Shown here: in pieces, positions 9,573 through 17,700 of the stretch
Layout: each line of letters opens with the position of its first letter
Position numbering within the stretch: the stretch's first letter is position 1
From: a virus
Strand: one strand, 5' to 3'
Virus record (IMG/VR): IMGVR_UViG_3300035438_000665
Coordinates: 1-26,641 of that record
DNA length: 26,641 bases
The notes under the pieces: model-generated
Database searches by the model: none
Told to the model about the DNA's origin: nothing
The model's input: the letters and a program-made list of their open reading frames with translations, nothing else
Made by a program: the position numbers and the translations under genes

Positions 9573-9728
9573 TTAGTTAGTGTATCCGTTTTTCCATGAG
9601 CCAGTCTTCTTGGCTGCGGCTTCTTTATTTTTTATAAAATCTTTTAATGCCTTTTCTTGCTTGGCATCTTGAGCAGTTCTCACTGTGAGTTTAGGAAATG
9701 ACTGTTGCCATTGTGGGGTCTTATTCAT
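9573..9728 (-). CDS. Small basic protein, 51 aa
   Basis: ATG 9728 begins MNKTPQWQQSFPKLTVRTA, and the frame ends with KKTGSWKNGYTN at a TAA at 9573-9575. It lies one base after the stop of the 43-aa gene, and its own stop is followed nine bases later by the next start, so it fits the packed operon without leaving gaps. The sequence is hydrophilic and Lys-rich, predicted helical in the middle (DAKQEKALKDFIKNKEAAAK). No family recognised. Support is the frame, spacing and composition. Confidence 0.6.
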   Translation of the reverse strand: MNKTPQWQQSFPKLTVRTAQDAKQEKALKDFIKNKEAAAKKTGSWKNGYTN

Positions 9729-9729
9729 G

Positions 9730-9861
9730 CTACTTCTTCTTGCCCATCTTCTTCATTACTGTCTTCTTAATAACTTTCTTGCCAGACTTCTTTGCTTCCA
9801 TCTTAGCCATTGCCATACCCTTTGGAGTATAAGCAAATTCCTTCATTCCGACTTTTGGCAT
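9730..9861 (-). CDS. Very basic 43-aa protein
   Basis: ATG 9861 shares a base with the TAA of the Cys-rich gene (TAATG) and reads MPKVGMKEFAYTPKGMAMAK, ending KKTVMKKMGKKK before TAG at 9730-9732. About 16 of 43 residues are lysine and seven are methionine, with no acidic patch beyond two Glu. Such mini-proteins with a K(E)FAYTPKGMAxA start are frequent beside phage head genes. The charge suggests binding to packaged DNA or RNA, but this is inference. The one-base coupling to its neighbour supports it being translated. Confidence 0.65.
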   Translation of the reverse strand: MPKVGMKEFAYTPKGMAMAKMEAKKSGKKVIKKTVMKKMGKKK

Positions 9862-10334
9862 TATATTTGTCCTATCTCTTTCATTATCTCTACGGATTTG
9901 GGTGTTATGTCTTTTGTCTTAGGCATTGAGTCACCATCATATGCTTGACCTAATGTCTCTGACGCTTTATGTGCTGCTTCTACATCATGCATTCGAGTAC
10001 CAGATGGTTGAATACCTTGTGCTCTAGCATCTCTATATGCTTTGAGTTCGCCATTCCATTTCTTATCTGGTATATCTCTTCCTGCATCTCCAGTATTAAG
10101 TTGTAAACCTTTTGCTTTGCATCCGAAACATTCATATGGACCGCCACACTTGGTGTGGTCTACCTGCTTGAAATCATCTGAAACGAATGGCACATCTGAT
10201 GTCTCATCGCATTTAGTACATCCGTACAATGCCACATGAGAAACCATGTCACCATCTATTAAACTATATCCCCACTCTACTACTTTAGTAATGTGGTCAC
10301 AATCACTCTGCTGTAAAGTTTGCTTCCGTGACAT
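9861..10334 (-). CDS. Cys-rich putative zinc-binding protein
   Basis: A 157-residue protein (MSRKQTLQQSDCDHITKVV). Cysteines occur in pairs, YGCTKCDE near residue 40 and HTKCGGPYECFGCKAKGL near residues 60-76, giving a likely zinc-ribbon or treble-clef site. The C-terminal half is hydrophilic and helical with EAAHKASETLGQAYDGDSMP. The start overlaps the upstream gene by 32 bases; GGGGG lies eight bases upstream of ATG 10334, and no better internal ATG exists before the conserved Cys region. Probably a DNA-, RNA- or protein-binding accessory of virion assembly. No enzyme motif seen. Confidence 0.7.
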   Translation of the reverse strand: MSRKQTLQQSDCDHITKVVEWGYSLIDGDMVSHVALYGCTKCDETSDVPFVSDDFKQVDHTKCGGPYECFGCKAKGLQLNTGDAGRDIPDKKWNGELKAYRDARAQGIQPSGTRMHDVEAAHKASETLGQAYDGDSMPKTKDITPKSVEIMKEIGQI

Positions 10335-10575
10335 CGATGCCCCCTGCTATTAGTGCTGCCTTCGTTGCTTCACTTATATTACTATGCGTATATCCACCAC
10401 GATAAACTTCATCGTATGAATCTAAATCTTCATCTACTGCGTAGCGAATCTGCGAATAGGTGCTACCACTTTTAACAATGGTAATACCCTTGCGGAGTTT
10501 GGCAAAGTAAAACAAACGATGCCCACCTGATGGTCCTTCAAGGACATAAGGTGTAGTGAATTTGTATGTTGCCAT
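10303..10575 (-). CDS. Conserved small phage protein, post-capsid
   Basis: A 90-residue protein (MATYKFTTPYVLEGPSGGHR), first gene after the major capsid gene; AAGGAG lies six bases before ATG 10575. The segment GPSGGHRLFYFAKLRKGITIVKSG followed by a beta/acidic section (QIRYAVDEDLDSYDEVYRGG) and a helix ending ALIAGGIDVTEANF resembles a small family encoded by phages of Actinobacteria and Cyanobacteria near the capsid gene. It may be a head-completion or decoration component. No defined function that I can name. Confidence 0.7.
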   Translation of the reverse strand: MATYKFTTPYVLEGPSGGHRLFYFAKLRKGITIVKSGSTYSQIRYAVDEDLDSYDEVYRGGYTHSNISEATKAALIAGGIDVTEANFTAE

Positions 10576-10601
10576 TAGTTCTCCTTAATGAACTTACTCT
10601 A

Positions 10602-10627
10602 TGGCAGAGAGTTTTACCCCTCTGCCA
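10602..10627 (-). terminator. Stem-loop after the capsid gene (weak terminator or RNA stabiliser)
   Basis: TGGCAGAG (10602-10609) is perfectly complementary to CTCTGCCA (10620-10627), an 8-bp stem with a 10-base loop, placed between the capsid stop and the next ATG. No U-run follows on the minus strand, so complete termination is unlikely. A partial terminator or an mRNA-stabilising 3' end for capsid message is more likely. Confidence 0.5.
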
Positions 10628-10640
10628 CAGCGTCAATCAA

Positions 10641-11588
10641 CTAAGCGATTGATGAACCTGACTCAATGCGGTACAGGGCTTCTTCGCGGTAGCGAGCGAA
10701 ACCAAGAACTCCGTACCAACCCATTGGGCGGTGACGCATCAAGCGGTCAACGACTGGGCCGATGACTACATGTGGTTCTTCAGCAACGGCTTCTGCCATT
10801 GCTTGCTGTCCTGCTAGGATAGTACGATACACCTTTGCAGATGAAGCACCATCAGTTGCTGAGTAAAGACGTGGTGACTCTACGAAGTATGCACCTTCGT
10901 ATGTACCGATTTCTCCAGCCCAGATACGGTCTTGTGCAGAACCGTACTGATTTGGAAGCAACCAACCTGCCGAGCCTGTTTCTGCACGAAGGTCGTGTGA
11001 AACTTCTGGGTGGATACCAGCCCAGTATAGTGAGCCCTTGCGAGCGGTTGTCTTGTTAGCACGTAACTTAGCAACAGCCTTACGGATGTTAGCAGAAGAT
11101 AGTGTTGCAGCAGCAGTAACTGTTGCTGTAGATGTAGCGGTTGAACCAGAGTAGATAACGTTGGTTCCGCCACGAAGTGTTGTCATTGCAACTGCGTCGA
11201 TTGAATCGGCTAGGTTGAATGCGATGATGTTAGCAATTGCTGGGTCTACATCAGCAAGGCTGAATAGTTCCAAAGCACGTGTTACAAGAACAGAGTTACC
11301 GTACTCGTTAAGAGTAATTGTAACTGATGTTGGTGTAGACATTGCTACTGCATCTGGGTCTGTTGTTTCGGTTAGAGCAGTTGTTGCTGCTGATAGGTCA
11401 ACGTAGCGTTGTAGAACGACTGTTGAACCTGGGATTGATTGGTTAGTTGGGCGCTTGTCTGCGACAGAACGAATAAGGGGTTCTGAACGGAGAGCAAACT
11501 CCAAAAGACGGTCATACGCCTTCTGAACTAAACCTGCTGAACCAACTGTGCCGCCTAAAGAAGCGGAATCGGTGGATACGTAGGCCAT
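10641..11588 (-). CDS. Major capsid protein (HK97 fold, N4-gp56-like)
   Basis: A 315-residue protein (MAYVSTDSASLGGTVGSAGL). The N-terminal QKAYDRLLEFALRSEPLIRS is followed by GSTVVLQRYVDLSAATTALTE, DPDAVAMSTPTSVTITLNEYG and LADSIDAVAMTTLRGG. The C-terminal half has GSLYWAGIHPEVSHDLRAETG and ends FARYREEALYRIESGSSIA. This layout is that of the N4 gp56-type branch of HK97-fold capsid proteins, whose members are mostly 280-400 residues. The gene follows a scaffold-like protein, has the only full GGAGGTGA ribosome-binding site I see in the window, and is followed by a stem-loop, all consistent with the most abundant virion protein. Capsid identity is strong; the precise family needs a profile search. 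Confidence 0.87.
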   Translation of the reverse strand: MAYVSTDSASLGGTVGSAGLVQKAYDRLLEFALRSEPLIRSVADKRPTNQSIPGSTVVLQRYVDLSAATTALTETTDPDAVAMSTPTSVTITLNEYGNSVLVTRALELFSLADVDPAIANIIAFNLADSIDAVAMTTLRGGTNVIYSGSTATSTATVTAAATLSSANIRKAVAKLRANKTTARKGSLYWAGIHPEVSHDLRAETGSAGWLLPNQYGSAQDRIWAGEIGTYEGAYFVESPRLYSATDGASSAKVYRTILAGQQAMAEAVAEEPHVVIGPVVDRLMRHRPMGWYGVLGFARYREEALYRIESGSSIA

Positions 11589-11592
11589 GTTG

Positions 11593-11600
11593 TCACCTCC
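11593..11600 (-). promoter_or_regulatory. Consensus ribosome-binding site of the capsid gene
   Basis: GGAGGTGA, fully complementary to the 3' end of bacterial 16S rRNA, ends four bases before ATG 11588. Other genes here have only 4-6 bases of complementarity, so high translation of the capsid gene is indicated. Confidence 0.85.
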
Positions 11601-11624
11601 AAGTGACTAGATACTATGAATGAG

Positions 11625-12104
11625 TTATTCTTGTGAACGGAGGATAGACAAGATTTCTTCTGCGGATTCCGCAGCGCCTAATCGTTGTTCTAAGTTCTCT
11701 GCTCGGTCAGGTGTTATTGCACCTTGAGTTAAAACATCCTGCTGACGTAATGTAGCGCGGTCTGTTTCACTCGCTTTTGGTGCTTCCGTAGCAGTTAGAC
11801 CAAACAAGTCTCCATTATCTTCAAGCCAGTTATTAACTGACTCTTCGCTAACTTCGTCTAAATCCTTAAGGATTAGTCGTACTGCTTTGGGATTAACACC
11901 CTTTTGTTCTAGAACGTCTTTGACTGTACGCTCACGCTGCGTCTTGGAGAATCCCTCAAGTTGCTCAGTGAGTTCTTTGATACGTTTCTCATCGGCACGT
12001 TTTGCTTTACGCAACTTCTTTAATAAGTCGCTTCCACTTTCGTTACCTGTAATGGTATCGGTATCTAGTTCGTCTTCGTCTTCGTCCCAGTAGTTGTTGC
12101 TCAT
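11625..12104 (-). CDS. Scaffold-like protein
   Basis: A 159-residue protein starting at ATG 12104 (MSNNYWDEDEDELDTDTI) with GGTGGA about nine bases upstream. The frame could extend 12 codons to a TTG at 12140, but that site has no ribosome-binding signal. The N-terminus is very acidic, followed by a Lys/Glu-rich coiled coil (RKAKRADEKRIKELTEQLEG) and a helical C-terminus (AENLEQRLGAAESAEEILSI). Acidic, coiled-coil, Cys-free proteins directly before the capsid gene are typically scaffolding proteins, used to assemble the procapsid and removed or cleaved during maturation. The role is inferred from composition and position. Confidence 0.7.
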   Translation of the reverse strand: MSNNYWDEDEDELDTDTITGNESGSDLLKKLRKAKRADEKRIKELTEQLEGFSKTQRERTVKDVLEQKGVNPKAVRLILKDLDEVSEESVNNWLEDNGDLFGLTATEAPKASETDRATLRQQDVLTQGAITPDRAENLEQRLGAAESAEEILSILRSQE

Positions 12105-12228
12105 AGCAACTGTCCACCCTTCTATTCGTTTTAGTCGCAAGCCACAGATTCTATTCGGGGGAATAGGCTGGCTCTTGCTACCAGTCTTTTACGCCATCCC
12201 AGGCTGGTCGATTGGGATAGGATTCTAT
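12105..12228 (-). promoter_or_regulatory. Hairpin-rich spacer before scaffold and capsid genes
   Basis: This 124-base gap is the longest inside the leftward cluster. It holds a perfect 6-bp hairpin CTATTC-GGGG-GAATAG (12151-12166), a second stem ATCCCA/TGGGAT (12196-12218), and a 9-base direct repeat GATTCTATT (12147-12155 and 12221-12229). No U-run follows either stem and no convincing -35/-10 pair was found. It may process or terminate transcripts from upstream, or hold a weak promoter, so that scaffold and capsid are expressed apart from the ejection-type proteins. Confidence 0.4.
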
Positions 12229-13746
12229 TTAGATTAAGCCAGCGGCTCGTTGCTGTGAAGCAAACGCCTTACTGCCTATGTTTCCTGCTTTGCCAGCAAA
12301 TCGTGACCCCTCTAATTGCTTGAGTCTTTCGATTTCAGCAAGGTCTGCGGCGCTCTTACCAAATACAGCATTCTGTGCCTGCTCTTGAGTGAACTCAGTG
12401 CCACCGAATTGGGCTAGTGTGCCGCCACGACCAAGTCTGCTAACTTCTCCAGCGCCTGCTAAGGTTTGATTATAGTCGTAACCCATTGCAGCAATATCGG
12501 ATGCTTGAGCCATGTCAATTGTGAGACCTTGACTTTCGAAAGCAGATAGAACTGAAATGTTTTTAATCTTCCTTGATAAAGCAGCAGCGCCCTCTGGGCC
12601 CATAAGCATAGCCTTGGCTAGTGAAGTTCGGTCCGCAGCAGGATAATATCTTTTTAAGGTATCTTTCTGAGCCTGAGGAGCGTTATCAATAGCATAAAAT
12701 GCATCGCTAATTAGATTGCCTACTTCGGAAACTGACTTGCCACGACCAATAACATCGCCCAAAAACTCTTGAGTTGCTAGGTCACCAAGACCAGCAGCAT
12801 TTAATACTTCACCCATCTTGGCTTCTGCTGCAAAGAACTCAGCAACAGTTGGCACTGTAATTGCCTCACCAGCGCGTAACTTAGCATCAAGTGCAAAGAT
12901 ACCAGCAAAGCGTTTAGTAAATTCTGGGATAGCATTGTTGTTATATGCTTCACGAATTGCTAGGTTAATAGCCTCATCCTGGGTAGAACCAGTCTTGTAG
13001 AAACCTGAGACTAAATCATATAACTTTGATACGTATGCTTGACCTGCTTCTTTAGCACCAAAGGTTAAAGCAAATGTATTCTTAAATGTATCAATAGCAA
13101 GCACGCGTCCTGGAGCAGTGGTTGTACCGCCAGTTGAACCTGGTACAACTTCACTATAAATCCAACCATCATTGTCATCCCAAGAATAACCTGGGCCTTG
13201 CGGCTTTGTTGGACGGTCCCACATCTTGGTTAAAGGATTCCATATATAGGCTTCGCCTGGGCGTTCTGGGATTACATCTTTGTTTTCGTTTAGAAGGTCA
13301 GCAGTAACAGTCTCTGTCCAACCATTATTATCATCCCATGTGTATGACTTGCCACCTTTAGGTGACTCTGGCTTAACCCATCTAGAACCATTCCAAATCC
13401 ATGCTTTTCCTGGCTGAGTGGGTTTAACAAGTTTATTCTCTGCATTAGTGGCTTTAGTAGTAGCAAGGTCTGACTTTGTTCCAGCAATAGAAACACCAGT
13501 AGCAGCAACTTCAGCAGCAGCAGCCGCTGCTAGTTCTCTTCCAGCCTTAACGCCTGGGTCTGCCTCTAGAATATCTCTACGTTGTGGCGCACTTAAATCA
13601 TATGCCTTTTTTGCTTCATCTAATTTTACTTTTAATCCATTAATTATTGTACTGGATTCTTGATTCTTTACAGCAGCATCATAGGTTGCCTGTGCTTTTT
13701 TAAGTTGCTTAGCAGTAGCAGCAAGGTTTTCTTTTAATGTTGCCAT
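12229..13746 (-). CDS. Virion-associated helical protein with tryptophan-rich repeat
   Basis: A 505-residue protein (MATLKENLAATAKQLKKAQA) coupled to the preceding gene by TAATG. Residues 1-90 are a coiled coil. Residues about 105-205 hold two copies of a tryptophan motif, KAWIWNGSRWVKPESPKGG plus SYTWDDNNGW, then EAYIWNPLTKMWDRPTKPQG plus YSWDDNDGW, with PxxPG linkers. The remainder is helical with an Ala/Gly-rich end (GSKAFASQQRAAGLI). The YxWDDNxGW unit resembles the C-terminal Trp tail of small phage structural proteins. With the 323-aa and 1689-aa genes it forms a block between the peptidase and capsid genes. Internal or ejected virion protein is the best guess; no enzyme motif was seen. 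Confidence 0.65.
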   Translation of the reverse strand: MATLKENLAATAKQLKKAQATYDAAVKNQESSTIINGLKVKLDEAKKAYDLSAPQRRDILEADPGVKAGRELAAAAAAEVAATGVSIAGTKSDLATTKATNAENKLVKPTQPGKAWIWNGSRWVKPESPKGGKSYTWDDNNGWTETVTADLLNENKDVIPERPGEAYIWNPLTKMWDRPTKPQGPGYSWDDNDGWIYSEVVPGSTGGTTTAPGRVLAIDTFKNTFALTFGAKEAGQAYVSKLYDLVSGFYKTGSTQDEAINLAIREAYNNNAIPEFTKRFAGIFALDAKLRAGEAITVPTVAEFFAAEAKMGEVLNAAGLGDLATQEFLGDVIGRGKSVSEVGNLISDAFYAIDNAPQAQKDTLKRYYPAADRTSLAKAMLMGPEGAAALSRKIKNISVLSAFESQGLTIDMAQASDIAAMGYDYNQTLAGAGEVSRLGRGGTLAQFGGTEFTQEQAQNAVFGKSAADLAEIERLKQLEGSRFAGKAGNIGSKAFASQQRAAGLI

Positions 13747-14717
13747 TATACTCCAAATCCGAATGCTCTAGCAAGTGAGGTTGCAGAGTCACGTGCTAAT
13801 TCGTTTGCTTTAGTTGTTGTCTGCCACTTAGGACTAGCCTGTGCTTTACGTAGTAACTCTGTATAGGTGGCAGGCGCTGCCTTGCCATCTGCTCCACCTG
13901 GACGGAGATACTCTGCTACGATAGGTTCATCAAAGCCAATGGTACTAGGGTCCATTTCCCATTCTTTGGCCAACATGTTAATGATAGGAGAAGCAATATC
14001 TTTAACTGTTAGGTCTGGGTTATTAGCAAATCTATCTGCTAACTGTGGATATTCTTTAATAGCAACTTTATTTAATGTAACTTTATAGTCAGCCAGTGAC
14101 ATAGTTCCCATAGCGATTGCTTTAGCAGCAATCTGGGCTTCCTTATCTGTAACACCTAGTAGATTGTAATTCTTTATAAGTGCACGCACATCACTAAGTG
14201 CCGTAAGCGACTTAGGACCAAGTGTCTTTACGTCTTCAAAGTTGGTCTTTGCCCAGATAAAATCTTTAGCAAACACTTCTGGCTTGAAGTAATTTAGATA
14301 AGTCGTAGTTAATAAAGAATTTACGCTAGTTACTAGGTCTTCTGGTTTAGCACCAACCTTAGTGTTGCTTTGCGCTACTTTAATTACTTCGTCTAATTGT
14401 TGAGCAGACTTCTTATCAAATTCAGCAATGAATGAAGAGACATCAGCATCAGAGAACTTAAGTGGATAACCAGTAGCCTTTGCTTCTTGTTCCATTAAGG
14501 CACGTGCGGAAGCAGGTGTTAGTTTAACTAAGTTCTTATACTTAGATGTATCCTTGCTGGCAGTATCAGTTTTTACAGCGCCAAACTGAGTTAAAAGTTC
14601 CGCTGCCTTGGCATCACCAGTTGCTTTTTCCAGTTCTAATTTATGGCGCGCCGCAGTTTCTTGCGGAGTTTCATCTTTCATGAGACGAATGTCTCTTTCT
14701 TCTGCTGTCTCTGCCAT
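13746..14717 (-). CDS. Helical virion-associated protein, 323 aa
   Basis: Begins MAETAEERDIRLMKDETPQE at ATG 14717, which shares a base with the TAA of the giant gene; its own TAA shares a base with the next ATG. The first 60 residues are highly charged, then the protein is predicted almost wholly helical, with blocks such as ASARALMEQEAKATGYPLKF and LADRFANNPDLTVKDIASPI and a C-terminus SATSLARAFGFGV. No Cys and no catalytic motif. The strict coupling with both large neighbours suggests the three proteins act together, perhaps as an internal core or an ejected complex. Family not recognised. Confidence 0.65.
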   Translation of the reverse strand: MAETAEERDIRLMKDETPQETAARHKLELEKATGDAKAAELLTQFGAVKTDTASKDTSKYKNLVKLTPASARALMEQEAKATGYPLKFSDADVSSFIAEFDKKSAQQLDEVIKVAQSNTKVGAKPEDLVTSVNSLLTTTYLNYFKPEVFAKDFIWAKTNFEDVKTLGPKSLTALSDVRALIKNYNLLGVTDKEAQIAAKAIAMGTMSLADYKVTLNKVAIKEYPQLADRFANNPDLTVKDIASPIINMLAKEWEMDPSTIGFDEPIVAEYLRPGGADGKAAPATYTELLRKAQASPKWQTTTKANELARDSATSLARAFGFGV

Positions 14718-17700
14718 TATTTGATTCCTACCTGAGTTATTTTCATGGTATCGTTAATAAAGTATCTAGTAATAAGTTCTTGCAACGCAGGGTCCCATTG
14801 GGATATGTTTGCTGCTACTTGCGAGTTGTACATATTTTTAAGTTGGGATTTGCGTCTATCGCCATTGCCTAGCGTCTGGTATACTTCAGTGTACATGTTT
14901 CTTATACTTAAAAATCCCTGTACGTCTTGCCATAATTTGCTATTGCCATGTTTTGCCATAAACTTAACGTTATTGACAATTTCACCTAAGCCTTGAGCGT
15001 ACATGAAAGAATTATCAGGAGCCTTTGGGTCATTGAAGCGTTTAAACCATTCTGGACTTTTTACGGCTATAACTTCTTTAGCATAACGTTCTAGTTCAAC
15101 GTCTAAGTCGGCAGCAGCGAGGGTGCGCTTGCCTCTTGTTAAAGCAAGACTTTGCAACTTATCACGCTTTTCATTGTAGTCTGTCCAGGCACGATTAATC
15201 TGACGTTCAGTCTCTTCTTGCTCTGGGCTCAGTGCCAAGTCGTTGAGAAGTATATTGCCTGGTAGTTTAGTTTTAGGATTATTAAGAATGCGATAGATGC
15301 TAAGATTAAAATCTTCTTTTTTAACTGGAACATCTAGTGTCAAAAGAGAAACTAATTTAGGGTCATAGTTGGCAAGAGATGCAACCAAGTCATCATTTTG
15401 TTCAAATACGCGCTTATAGTTTTCCAACTGTGCTGGGATATAAGCCTTTTGTGTTACACCTTTATAGGTTACGCGGTCTAGTTTGAAGTCTGAACCTAGA
15501 TGAGAAAGCATTTCAAAGCCAGCAAGTTTTTTAGCCTCGATGCGCTCATATCCTTTACTGAGCCATTTCTCGGTTAAAACCGAAAAGTAGTCATCATATA
15601 ACTTCATTGGGTCAGTATCAACTTTAATTGGAACGCCGAGAGGTGAAGCAAATGTCCATTTTGCTTTTTCTAAGTAAAGATTTTTTACATCCTCACGCAC
15701 TTTATCCATTCCAGGAAATTTTTGTATCTTCATATCTTCAAGGGTTCTATAATAGTTCATAACAGATTTTAATGAATTTAGATAGTCAGCGCGAGATTCA
15801 TTTTCAAATATATAAGCGTTTGCAGCACTAAGCCAACCTGGAGTTAATGCTTGGGATATTGAACTTTGAGGACCATATGGAAAAATAATATCATAATTAG
15901 AGCCTAATATTTCTTTTAAGGTATCTTCGGCACTAGGTTTTGATTTCATTAATTGGCTAATTGGCGCAGCCATAAAGAATGATGGACCTGGTAAGTTAAG
16001 CAAGAAACCAATTGAACGTGCACTTAAGCGTACACCTTTGTCATTAAATAAACCGAGTTCTTTCGTAAGCGGCATTACAATATGTGTAACATCTTTGACA
16101 TCTTCTGCTGGGTTGCCATATTGGTCAATACCAAACGTAGTAAACATCGAGTTGTATGAATTAAGAAATCCAGTCACCCGTGTAGGATTTTGAATAGCGA
16201 AGCGACCATAACGGTAAAAAGCATTTAATGATGCAGACGGGAACGCCGTAACTGTACGCATAACATAAGCAGCGCGATTCGGTCTACGAATAGTGTAAAA
16301 TGTTTTTTCAGTTTCTTTTACTGCTTCAATAGTGGCAGACTGACGTATAGCATTTATTTTATTAATATTATTAGGACCAGACATATCTTCACCTTGCTGG
16401 GCAAGAATATTTGCTTTTTTAGCAAGAGTGTCCAAGAATACCTTATCAGCAAATGACCAACGGATTGGATTTTCTGGTTTAGCAAGAGCATTAAATGTCT
16501 TGCGAGCAAACCAAGATAATGCTTTATCTACACGTACTAAATCTTTAACTCCCTGAAAACCCTCATGTGCAGCATTATAGTTAAATTCAGTTGGGTGTAT
16601 AGCGGTTAGCACGTCTAAGTCTTTTGCTAGAATAGTTTGCAACTGGACTGAAGTTACTTCGCCTTTTAACACAGCCTCTCTAGCAACCTTGTTAGGCAAA
16701 TAACGGTTAACAAAAGACACACGATTACGGATAAAATCTGGTACGTTTCCTAATGTTTGACCACCAAATTGTTCCATGTATGCCATGCCAGATGGACTTT
16801 GACCCCATTTTACAAGGTCATTAAATTCTATATCGGCAAGAATCTGGTTAATAAGTGGGTCTCCACGCATTGCGCGGTTGGCCACGTACGCCAATTCTTC
16901 AAAGTATAAAGGACTTGAAACATCAGTAACAGTGTTGGGCGTTTTGCGCATAAGAATACTCTGGCGAGTTCCCATTGACAACTCATTTAAGTATGTAATT
17001 GCTACAGTGCTAGCATTGCCAGTTTCTTCGCGCATTGCTGCGCCAAGTTGATTTTCAGTATATAAACTATCTAATTTAGTATACTTATTATCAATCACAC
17101 GATAATTTTCTTCTTTACCAAAGAAACGCTTTTTATATTCAGCACCTTTGCCAAGCACTAATGCTTCTTTATATTTTGCTTCTCCAAGACTTTTTAACGC
17201 ATCATCAATTATATCGTATTGCTTACTAATTTCTATATTCTTTTTAATTAATTCAGAAGCATTAGGTAAAAGTGTATGCGTTTCTGCTTTAGCAGCACCA
17301 AGCGCAGCACGAGCATTAGCAATCTGTATTCCATATTTTCCAGATACAGCAGTCGATTCTTCTAGAAAATTAATACGTCGCTCCAGACGAGCAAACGTAG
17401 GAACTTGAGTAGTGGAGCCAAACGGTTTAGATGCAGATAGGAGTTCTAACTCAATGTCGTCTACCATTGCTTCTGCTCTTTTCACAGCATCAACTACTTT
17501 TGGACCGTTCGTAGCCTTGGCTACTGGAGATACATTTGTCGTCTTGTAGAAAGCATCGGCTTCTGCATTTAGAGCATTAAGATTATTAACTGCGATATCA
17601 AGTTGCGTAGTTAAATCATCTACAACTTTTTGAATTGATTTAATGGCAGGCTTATTGTGCAACCTTGAAGCAACATTGAGAACGCGATTACGATTATTTT

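Noticed and set aside
12105-12140. Upstream TTG start extending the scaffold-like protein by 12 residues
   Set aside because: No ribosome-binding site precedes TTG 12140, while ATG 12104 has GGTGGA at a suitable distance and begins the acidic domain.
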